Source of the DNA: Patescibacteria group bacterium
Lineage (GTDB): Bacteria > Patescibacteriota > Minisyncoccia > Portnoybacterales > GWB1-42-6
Reading direction: 5' to 3'
Assembly: GCA_018826025.1 (NCBI GenBank)
Contig: JAHKAK010000026.1
Span: 1 to 7,335, forward strand
DNA length: 7,335 nucleotides
The translations under genes and the position numbers were made by a program. Below the pieces are notes generated by a model. The model saw only the letters and a list, made by a program, of their open reading frames with translations. It did no database searches and was not told where the DNA came from. Below, piece by piece: positions 1-4,000 of the stretch. The first letter of the stretch is position 1. Each line of letters begins with the position of its first letter.

Positions 1-4
1 ACGC

Positions 5-12
5 CTCCTTTT
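5..12 (-). promoter_or_regulatory. Shine-Dalgarno for an off-window gene
   Basis: The minus strand reads AAAGGAGG just before the left edge. No start codon is visible inside the window, so the gene it serves must begin beyond position 1. It is one of the few strong Shine-Dalgarno sites in this window. Confidence 0.4.
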
Positions 13-27
13 TCAATTGGTAAGAAC

Positions 28-56
28 TCTATAAAAGTCTAAGCTCCCTTTATCAA
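28..56 (-). promoter_or_regulatory. Probable sigma70 promoter for a gene beyond the left edge
   Basis: On the minus strand TTGATA (plus 51-56) and TATAGA (plus 28-33) are separated by 17 nt. Transcription would start near 20. A good Shine-Dalgarno, AAAGGAGG, lies at about plus 5-12 on the same strand, so a minus-strand gene probably starts just left of position 1. The promoter is read from consensus only. Confidence 0.4.
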
Positions 57-60
57 TGCG

Positions 61-447
61 CTACTTTAAACTAAGTCTCTTAGTCCTAAAAATAGCGTAT
101 AGCCCCATACTTGTCAACAAAACCCCCAAACTATCCTGCGCTATATCCTGCCAACGGCACTGGCGCAGCGGCACAAAATATTGGTGCAATTCATCGGAAA
201 CAGCATAGAGAATCGTTAAAATTAAGCTCCACCCTAACGCTTTTTTGAAATCTACCTTCTCGCCATAATACAGCGCGCGCCACAGCAATAGATTTAAAAC
301 GCCAAATTCCGTGGCGTGGAATAACTTCCGCCAAAACACATCCCAAAAAACAGTCATGTTGGAGGCCAAACCGGAAACACCGGAGAGATAAAAAATCCCG
401 CCAACCCATAAAATTACCAGCAACCAATACTTGAAAAATTTCTTCAT
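61..447 (-). CDS. VanZ-like family membrane protein
   Basis: A 128-residue polytopic membrane protein of the VanZ-like family, whose founder gives low-level teicoplanin resistance; the role of most members is unknown. It has hydrophobic segments at about 7-23, 46-60, 72-84 and 105-119. The family signature SDELHQYFVPLRQ at 84-96 is followed by conserved D101 and D105, and the H44/E47 pair sits at the start of the second helix. Length is normal for a stand-alone VanZ. The only in-frame ATG near the family N-terminus is at 447; no Shine-Dalgarno precedes it. The gene appears to stand alone, with a TATAAT and a 30-bp dyad immediately upstream, suggesting its own regulated promoter. The family call is firm. 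A function in glycopeptide resistance is not implied. Confidence 0.85.
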   Translation of the reverse strand: MKKFFKYWLLVILWVGGIFYLSGVSGLASNMTVFWDVFWRKLFHATEFGVLNLLLWRALYYGEKVDFKKALGWSLILTILYAVSDELHQYFVPLRQCRWQDIAQDSLGVLLTSMGLYAIFRTKRLSLK

Positions 448-455
448 AAAAAGTA

Positions 456-485
456 ATAATACAGTATACTAGTATGTTGTATTAT
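456..485. promoter_or_regulatory. 30-bp dyad over the VanZ promoter, possible operator
   Basis: Outer arms ATAATACA (456-463) and TGTATTAT (478-485) and the inner palindrome ATACTAGTAT (466-475) share one centre (470.5). Only two base pairs in the whole 30-bp dyad are mismatched. It overlaps a minus-strand TATAAT (plus 481-486) and ends 9 bp before the VanZ start codon. This placement suits a repressor site, though a mRNA 5' hairpin is also possible. Confidence 0.5.
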
Positions 486-521
486 ACATTACACCTTCCT
501 AAAAATTACTCTGCCGCTTTT

Positions 522-587
522 TATTTTGGCTAACGAGGATGATGCGTCCCGTAAGACGGGACATATCATCCGAGCGAAGACAAAATA
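522..587. repeat. 66-bp nested palindromic element
   Basis: Three nested inverted pairs share one centre near 554: TATTTTG (522-528)/CAAAATA (581-587), GGATGAT (537-543)/ATCATCC (565-571), and GTCCCGT (546-552)/ACGGGAC (556-562) with loop AAG. It fills most of the gap between the VanZ and alkyltransferase genes. It lies downstream of the alkyltransferase stop and could also slow or stop its transcript, but there is no long T run directly after the stem. It looks like one of the mobile palindromic repeats of this genome. Confidence 0.6.
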
Positions 588-595
588 CAGGGTTT

Positions 596-997
596 TTAAT
601 ATCCCGCAGCTCTGCTGCGGTTGGGATATTCCTTTTTTGAGTCCAGAGCTCTGCTCTGGGGTTTAATACCCTTTATTTTTATGTTTTCTTTCTTTAGCAA
701 TTTTATCTTCCGCGCTGTTCCAAAATTAAATCCGCCTACTCGCCCGTCGCTCCTTACGACCCGATGGCACGGAATTAATTTATCGCGATTTTTATTCAAC
801 GCATTACCAACGGCTCGCGCTAAATTTTTACCACCCAATTTCTGCGCCACTTCGCCATAAGTTAAAACCTTTCCCCGCGGAATTTTTTTAACGACACTAT
901 AAACCCCGTTAGAAAATTTTGATACGCGACTTATATTAGTAGGCTGTTTCTTTTTAAATTTTCTAACGGAGTAAACTTTTTGCTGCCAAATAATCAT
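596..997 (-). CDS. O6-alkylguanine-DNA alkyltransferase (MGMT/Ogt type, DNA-binding domain)
   Basis: A suicide DNA-repair protein that moves the alkyl group from O6-alkylguanine to its own cysteine. The active-site motif PCHRVV lies at 76-81 with acceptor Cys77. The VLTYGEVA segment (44-51) and RAVGNALNKN (61-70), carrying the conserved 'finger' arginine, form the helix-turn-helix. GGF at 88-90 is also typical. Only the C-terminal domain of the family is present, a short form common in small genomes. The ATG at 997 overlaps the NUDIX gene by 35 bp and lacks a Shine-Dalgarno. The first ~27 residues are not family-like, but no other start codon is available. The last ~20 residues (from about 113) are encoded by two palindromic repeats, one of which supplies the stop codon. 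It is probably co-transcribed with the NUDIX and phosphatase genes. Confidence 0.88.
   Translation of the reverse strand: MIIWQQKVYSVRKFKKKQPTNISRVSKFSNGVYSVVKKIPRGKVLTYGEVAQKLGGKNLARAVGNALNKNRDKLIPCHRVVRSDGRVGGFNFGTARKIKLLKKENIKIKGIKPQSRALDSKKEYPNRSRAAGY
598..630. repeat. Palindromic element in the alkyltransferase 3' end (first copy)
   Basis: Stem CCGCAGC (604-610)/GCTGCGG (614-620) has loop TCT, with outer arms AATATCCC (598-605)/GGGATATT (623-630). It encodes roughly residues 124-133 (YPNRSRAAGY) and the stop codon. It shares the stem-AGC-TCT-GCT-stem design of the neighbouring element at 643-659. Confidence 0.65.
643..659. repeat. Palindromic element in the alkyltransferase 3' end (second copy)
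   Basis: CCAGAGC (643-649) and GCTCTGG (653-659) flank a TCT loop. The core AGCTCTGCT is the same as in the element at 598-630, so the two belong to one repeat family. It is translated as about residues 113-119 (PQSRALD). Confidence 0.6.
906..969. repeat. 14-bp perfect inverted repeat at the NUDIX/alkyltransferase junction
   Basis: CCGTTAGAAAATTT (906-919) and AAATTTTCTAACGG (956-969) are exact reverse complements separated by 36 nt. The right arm covers the NUDIX stop codon (963-965) and both arms lie in the alkyltransferase N-terminal coding region, giving the two similar peptides YSVRKF and SKFSNGVYSV. It could form an mRNA hairpin between the two cistrons. Confidence 0.55.
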
Positions 998-1445
998 GCA
1001 AGAATTTATCGGCTTTAATCAAAACTTTCCGGCTAGCTTTAAATATTTTCATTCTTTCCAGCGCTTGTTCAAGTGGTAACCATTCATAATTAATATGCTC
1101 GCTGGAAATTTTTATTTCTTTATTTTCTGCTTCCGCCAAATAAAAAATAGCTGTTTTAAAAATAAGCTTACCGAGATTTTCCGGTTTTGTTCCTCGGCAA
1201 AAATACCTTTCCGCCTTTTTAAATTTTGGCAGAAAATCTAAATTAAATAAACCCGTTTCTTCTCGCACCTCTCTTTTGGCCGCCTCTATCTCGGATTCCC
1301 CTTTTTCTATTCCGCCTTTGGGAAAATTCCAATACGCTATATCGGATTTTTTCTGACTCTCACCATGATTTAAAAGCAAATATTCAATTTGTCCTTCCGA
1401 AGAACGATAAAAAATTACCGCCCCGGCTGATCTGGCAAATCTCAT
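963..1445 (-). CDS. NUDIX hydrolase, diadenosine-tetraphosphatase-like
   Basis: A 160-residue NUDIX hydrolase, cleaving a nucleoside diphosphate linked to another group. The complete NUDIX box spans 45-66: G45, E50, then REVREETGL with metal-binding E59, E62 and E63. The preceding YWNFPKGGIEKGE is the pattern seen in Ap4A hydrolases (bis(5'-nucleosyl)-tetraphosphatases), as is the late YEWLPLEQA segment (120-128). Hydrolysis of Ap4A or a similar dinucleotide is therefore the best guess, but substrate cannot be fixed from sequence. It starts 4 bp after the phosphatase stop and overlaps the alkyltransferase start by 35 bp, so the three genes should form one transcript. The ATG at 1445 directly gives the first family-like strand (SAGAVIF). 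Confidence 0.88.
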   Translation of the reverse strand: MRFARSAGAVIFYRSSEGQIEYLLLNHGESQKKSDIAYWNFPKGGIEKGESEIEAAKREVREETGLFNLDFLPKFKKAERYFCRGTKPENLGKLIFKTAIFYLAEAENKEIKISSEHINYEWLPLEQALERMKIFKASRKVLIKADKFLHDYLAAKSLLR

Positions 1446-1449
1446 TTTT

Positions 1450-2085
1450 TTAAGGCGCTAAATAAGTTTTATTGATTAACTTTTTGCCGACTGACCAAAC
1501 TTCGCAAATTGATCCCGTGCTGCAAATCGCCTTTACTCTATGCAAGTCATTAAGGTTTCTCCTGGATATTTTAAGCAAGGCCGCGATAATCGGTTCTTGA
1601 TGTGAAACAAAAACTAAATTTTGACCGGGGTATTTTTTAATTACCTTATTAACAGTCCGCAAAATCCGATCAGCTATTTTGGCTAAATTTTCACCGCCGA
1701 TATTAACCTTGGCTGGCTGGCGGCGATAGTCACGAATAATCTTAGGATATTTTTCTTTAACCTGCTGGTTAGTTAATTTTTCCCAAAAATGGCCGCTCGC
1801 TGATTCATGCAATTCTTTCACTGTCTGAACTTTTATTTTCCCTTTGGAAATAACTTGACTGATAATTTTAGCGGTCTCTCGCGTCCGTTTTTGCGGACTG
1901 GAAAAAATCGCCACAATATTCTGCTTTTTTAAAAAAAGACCGGCTCTTTTTGCCTTCACTCGGCCCTTGGCGCTCAGCGGCAAAGGCAAATAACCATAAA
2001 TTATGTGCTTAGGATTTTGCACCTCGCCGTGCCTAACCAAAAAAATCTTGGCAAATTTTGTCTTTACTTTCTTTGATTTTATCAT
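1450..2085 (-). CDS. Histidine phosphatase superfamily protein (phosphoglycerate-mutase/CobC-like)
   Basis: A 211-residue acid-phosphatase-type enzyme that works through a phosphohistidine. The nucleophile motif is LVRHGE at 16-21 (His19). The pattern SSPQKRTRETA at 62-72 supplies the second phosphate-pocket arginine (R67 or R69), E91 or E94 is the likely proton donor, and the second catalytic histidine is H162 in VSHQEPI. Such proteins act on sugar phosphates, alpha-ribazole phosphate or nucleotides; the substrate is not evident here. It heads the cluster with the NUDIX and alkyltransferase genes (4-bp gap). The ATG at 2085 has no Shine-Dalgarno, and an upstream truncated murI reading frame with a good Shine-Dalgarno runs through this start and stops at 2033, so translation could be coupled. 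About 10 lysine-rich residues precede the first family strand. Confidence 0.87.
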   Translation of the reverse strand: MIKSKKVKTKFAKIFLVRHGEVQNPKHIIYGYLPLPLSAKGRVKAKRAGLFLKKQNIVAIFSSPQKRTRETAKIISQVISKGKIKVQTVKELHESASGHFWEKLTNQQVKEKYPKIIRDYRRQPAKVNIGGENLAKIADRILRTVNKVIKKYPGQNLVFVSHQEPIIAALLKISRRNLNDLHRVKAICSTGSICEVWSVGKKLINKTYLAP

Positions 2086-2140
2086 ATTTTTTTAGAAGAA
2101 ATAGCCCGCCAAGCCCTGAATCAAAAAAACCGATTTTCAT
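2084..2140 (-). pseudogene. murI: Truncated glutamate racemase (MurI) N-terminus
   Basis: On the minus strand, ATG at 2140 opens a frame reading MKIGFFDSGLGGLFLLKKY before it merges into the phosphatase start region and ends at TAG (2033-2035). IGxFDSGxGGL is the hallmark N-terminus of glutamate racemases, which make D-glutamate for peptidoglycan; D7 and S8 would be active-site residues. About 19 of the ~250 expected codons remain. A Shine-Dalgarno AGGAG (plus 2144-2148) precedes the ATG. After the murI-like part the frame is only the shifted reading of the phosphatase gene. It is most simply a deletion remnant whose 5' end now serves as the phosphatase leader. A chance match of 12 signature residues with an RBS in place is unlikely. 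Confidence 0.72.
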
Positions 2141-2143
2141 GTG

Positions 2144-2148
2144 CTCCT
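2144..2148 (-). promoter_or_regulatory. Shine-Dalgarno of the murI remnant
   Basis: AGGAG on the minus strand lies 3 nt before the ATG at 2140. It is the only good ribosome binding site upstream of the phosphatase gene and supports the reading of the remnant as a former gene start. Confidence 0.5.
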
Positions 2149-2290
2149 ACAAATTACCGTGCCCGCCGATAACCAAAGCTGATTAGTCGGAAAAACACAG
2201 TTTTACGCTTTTTATTATTTTACGCTATCCTGCCAGCTTATCATTATCGGCTTTGGCAGGCGCGGCGAATTTAAACGAATTACGAATTAC
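2149..2290. other. Intergenic DNA with one hairpin; no gene seen
   Basis: No convincing reading frame is present between the murI remnant and the palindromic element at 2291. CCTGCCA (2229-2235) and TGGCAGG (2254-2260) form a 7-bp stem with an 18-nt loop. The minus strand has AGCGTAAAA twice (around 2204-2226) and a possible TAAAAT (2217-2222), but no matching -35, so the promoter of the phosphatase cluster could not be placed. Confidence 0.45.
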
Positions 2291-2378
2291 ACCTCCTCTT
2301 AATGTAAGAGGAGGTGGGGGAGGAGTTATAATTCTAAAAATCATAACTCTCCCTTCCCTCTCTTATCTTAAGAGAGGG
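2291..2378. repeat. Three-hairpin CCTCC-type repeat downstream of the thiolation-like gene
   Basis: Three stems follow each other: ACCTCCTCTTA (2291-2301)/TAAGAGGAGGT (2305-2315), GAGTTAT (2323-2329)/ATAACTC (2343-2349), and CCCTCTCTTA (2356-2365)/TAAGAGAGGG (2369-2378). The two ends are near inverted copies of each other, so the whole block resembles a small non-autonomous mobile element. It ends 7 bp before the stop codon of the PP-loop gene (2385), so it is also where that gene's transcript would fold. Confidence 0.65.
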
Positions 2379-2384
2379 GGGAAA

Positions 2385-3404
2385 TTAATCTACCCTATCA
2401 ATCTTAAACCTTATCTCCTCCAGTTTCAAATTTTTCGCTTTGGGAGAAAATTTCAAAATTAACTCCTGGGCTTGTTTAAGCTCCCCTTCTGTCATCCCAA
2501 ATTCATTTCGGGATTTAGATCCTGAAACAAGTTCAGGATGACAAAAACGCACCAGCGCCGTTGGCCCGGGCCAGCCATCCGGCACAATCAAAATATCGCC
2601 GTTTTTAGCCACCCTAACTAAAATCTCATTTTCTTCTTGATTCCGGCCAAGGATTATTTGCGTACTCGCCCCGAGCGATTTATCCCGAGAAACATCGAGG
2701 GAAGTCGAGGAGTCAATCCATATATGCCTCCCCACTGCCACCAAGTCAACATCTTCCGGCGTAAAATCCGGCTTGTTAAGCATTAGTTCTTTTAGCCGGC
2801 CGGCAAAATCTTTTTGCGTTAAGGCGCAGCCGCCCGCCGGTGTTGGATATTCTTTGATGCCAAACTGCTTGGCCAGCGCCATTTGCGATTTCCGGCTCCG
2901 GCCGGAAATCGCCAATAATTTGGCCCTATCCACCAGACCTTCTTGTTCGGCCAAGGTCGGCGCCAGTAATTTAGCTGACAGCGGCCTCAATAAATACCCA
3001 ACAACATCCGCATCCTTCTCCACGATCTCCAGCGCTTGCTTATGCTGGCTCATGGGCCGCTCGCCCAAGACTTCTCCGGTGGCGACAAAATCAAATCCTT
3101 CTTCTCTCATAATCTGACCGGCTTTTTTTAACATTAAGGCGTGGCAGTCAATGCAGGGATTTAGCCCCGCGCCGTAGCCATGCTTTGGGTTTTTTAAAAT
3201 TGGTAAAAACTCCTGCCGGATATTTATTTCACGTAATTTTACACCCAACATCTCCGCCGCCGGACGCGCTTTGCTTGGCCCGCAAAAATTAGTCCGGAAA
3301 TTTATCGCTGTAACTTCAATTCCTTGTTCCAACAACAATTTAACGGCCAGAATAGAATCCAAGCCGCCGGATAATAGAACTAAAGCTTTGACTTGTTTTG
3401 ACAT
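2385..3404 (-). CDS. PP-loop tRNA-thiolation-like protein (ThiI/MnmA-related) with probable NFACT-R-type tail
   Basis: A 339-residue protein with an N-type ATP pyrophosphatase domain. The PP-loop SGGLDS is at 12-17, and LNPCIDCHALM (81-91) has a CxxC (C84, C87). A third cysteine, C193, lies in PAGGCALT. These cysteines could carry sulfur or hold an iron-sulfur cluster, as in related tRNA thiolases; that is inference. From about 219 the segments VGRHIW, ILGRNQEENE (251-260) and GPTALV (280-285) resemble the NFACT-R RNA-binding domain found at the end of some predicted thiouridine synthases. tRNA sulfur modification is the likely role. Two palindromic repeats interrupt the tail in frame: residues 231-248 and 288-305. 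The start at 3404 has a strong Shine-Dalgarno that sits inside another repeat. Which uridine is modified cannot be told. Confidence 0.82.
   Translation of the reverse strand: MSKQVKALVLLSGGLDSILAVKLLLEQGIEVTAINFRTNFCGPSKARPAAEMLGVKLREINIRQEFLPILKNPKHGYGAGLNPCIDCHALMLKKAGQIMREEGFDFVATGEVLGERPMSQHKQALEIVEKDADVVGYLLRPLSAKLLAPTLAEQEGLVDRAKLLAISGRSRKSQMALAKQFGIKEYPTPAGGCALTQKDFAGRLKELMLNKPDFTPEDVDLVAVGRHIWIDSSTSLDVSRDKSLGASTQIILGRNQEENEILVRVAKNGDILIVPDGWPGPTALVRFCHPELVSGSKSRNEFGMTEGELKQAQELILKFSPKAKNLKLEEIRFKIDRVD
2491..2542. repeat. In-frame palindromic element (GTCATCC type) inside the thiolation-like gene
   Basis: Terminal inverted repeats GTCATCC (2491-2497) and GGATGAC (2536-2542) enclose a partial hairpin (ATCCC..GGGAT, 2494-2514) and a clean one, ATCCTGAA (2519-2526)/TTCAGGAT (2532-2539). 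On the coding strand it reads CHPELVSGSKSRNEFGMT (residues 288-305), the peptide this widespread repeat type commonly gives when translated. It splits the C-terminal domain between GPTALV and the following helix ELKQAQELILKFS. Confidence 0.8.
2664..2713. repeat. Second in-frame palindromic element inside the thiolation-like gene
   Basis: A stretch of repeated CTCG/CGAG words with ACTC (2664-2667) and GAGT (2710-2713) at its ends. It encodes DSSTSLDVSRDKSLGAST (residues 231-248), which sits exactly between VGRHIW and QIILGRN, two strands that should be joined by a short turn. The DNA resembles the CTCGACTTCGCTCGGGA class of dispersed repeats, somewhat decayed. It is of a different type from the element at 2491. 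Confidence 0.6.
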
Positions 3405-3411
3405 TTATTTA

Positions 3412-3516
3412 CTCCCTCCTTTGTAAAGGAGGGGTGAGGTGGATTTATTCTTCCTCCCTTTAGTAAAGGAAGGCGAGCCCTTCCGAAGTCCCGCCGTAGC
3501 GGGACGAAGGAGGGAG
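3412..3516. repeat. 105-bp MITE-like element with 10-bp terminal inverted repeats
   Basis: CTCCCTCCTT (3412-3421) and AAGGAGGGAG (3507-3516) are perfect terminal inverted repeats. Inside are the hairpin CCCTCCTTT/AAAGGAGGG (3414-3433), an imperfect stem around 3451-3470, and a nested palindrome GTCCCGC/GCGGGAC (3488-3505), which may be a second element inserted into the first. Its left end provides the Shine-Dalgarno of the downstream minus-strand gene. It is similar in style to the block at 2291-2378 on the other side of that gene. Confidence 0.65.
3414..3421 (-). promoter_or_regulatory. Repeat-derived Shine-Dalgarno, sequestered in a hairpin
   Basis: AAGGAGGG on the minus strand lies 9 nt before the ATG at 3404 and fixes that start. 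The same bases pair perfectly with CCCTCCTT of the repeat (arms 3414-3422 and 3425-3433), so in the mRNA the ribosome site can be hidden in a 9-bp hairpin. This could make translation temperature- or helicase-dependent. Confidence 0.6.
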
Positions 3517-3560
3517 AATGTCGGAATGTTTATTTTAAGCTTTCAGATTAAGCGACATCT

Positions 3561-3590
3561 TTCAACGGCTCAACCCGGATTGAGCCGTTA
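3561..3590. repeat. Palindrome AACGGCTCAA/TTGAGCCGTT at the end of the winged-helix gene
   Basis: Arms 3564-3573 and 3580-3589 are perfect over 10 bp with a 6-nt loop, and the hairpin includes the stop codon of the winged-helix gene. No T run follows on the minus strand, so it is a poor intrinsic terminator. Its first 14 bases, TTCAACGGCTCAAC, recur at 7310-7323, so it belongs to a dispersed repeat family. Confidence 0.6.
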
Positions 3591-3923
3591 GATTTTCTCG
3601 TAATAGACGTATTTTCCGGTTTCGCCCACTTGCCTAATCTTGCCTTCTTTTTCCAGCTCATCCAGATATCGAGTAGCGGTGGCATCCGAAACGCCCAGCA
3701 GTTTTTGGACGCTATCATTGGTCACGCGCTCGACTCGCCCAAGCTCGGCCATTATCTTTTGCTTGCTAACTTGCTTCTCTTTGGTCTGACGACTGTCTCC
3801 CGCCCCTTGATTGTCATTCTGAGCCCCGCCACGGCGGGGCGAAGAATCTTTTCTTTTCGCCCACCAAAACCCTACCCCTACTCCGATAATTATTCCCAAA
3901 ACAAAAGCTATAATTTGAGGCAT
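3588..3923 (-). CDS. Single-TM membrane-anchored winged-helix protein
   Basis: A 111-residue protein. Residues 3-21 form one transmembrane segment rich in Gly and Ile, followed by WAKRKD, a positive stretch that should face the cytoplasm. Residues 52-110 look like a DeoR/Lrp-type winged helix: KIMAELGRVERVTNDSVQKLL, then the recognition helix DATATRYLDELEKEGKI and a small wing ending in GKYVYYEKI. The joining segment 26-38 (DSSPRRGGAQND) is encoded by a palindromic repeat. The protein may hold a DNA-binding domain at the membrane, but its target is unknown and it could equally mediate protein contacts. It appears monocistronic, with a TATAAT 21 bp upstream. No enzyme motif is seen. Confidence 0.75.
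   Translation of the reverse strand: MPQIIAFVLGIIIGVGVGFWWAKRKDSSPRRGGAQNDNQGAGDSRQTKEKQVSKQKIMAELGRVERVTNDSVQKLLGVSDATATRYLDELEKEGKIRQVGETGKYVYYEKI
3813..3850. repeat. In-frame palindromic element (ATTCTGAG..GAAGAAT type) inside the winged-helix gene
   Basis: Arms ATTCT (3816-3820)/AGAAT (3843-3847) and GCCCCGCC (3823-3830)/GGCGGGGC (3833-3840) share one centre at 3831.5. The outline is that of the widely spread TCATTCTGAG..CGAAGAATCT repeat. It is translated as DSSPRRGGAQND (residues 26-37) in the linker between the membrane segment and the winged helix, where an insertion would be harmless. Confidence 0.75.
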
Positions 3924-3943
3924 AAATTTAGGTTGTTTTAATT

Positions 3944-3949
3944 ATTATA
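3944..3949 (-). promoter_or_regulatory. Probable -10 box of the winged-helix gene
   Basis: A perfect TATAAT on the minus strand lies 21 bp before the ATG at 3923. No good -35 is found at 16-18 bp (ATGTAG at about 17), so the promoter is only tentative. Confidence 0.35.
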
Positions 3950-4000
3950 CTCTACCCAACACACGACTACATTCTTACAAACTCCAGTTTTTAAGTTTAT

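Noticed and set aside
2151..2183. A short minus-strand frame reading SALVIGGHGNL before a stop, as the tail of another lost gene
   Set aside because: Only 11 codons between two stops, with no recognisable family; too little to support.
2253..2462. A 69-codon plus-strand frame
   Set aside because: It runs through a palindromic repeat and the antisense of the thiolation-like gene end; it has no family resemblance and its composition follows the repeat.
2385..3404. The thiolation-like gene as a pseudogene because of its two insertions
   Set aside because: The frame is intact, motifs before and after each insertion are preserved, and a strong ribosome site is present.
2291..3516. CRISPR array or phase-variable repeat cluster
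   Set aside because: The repeats are of several unrelated types with no constant spacing and no spacers of even length.
3561..3590. Intrinsic terminator of the winged-helix gene
   Set aside because: The stem is good but no T tract follows on the minus strand, and the same sequence recurs at 7310, so it is listed as a repeat.
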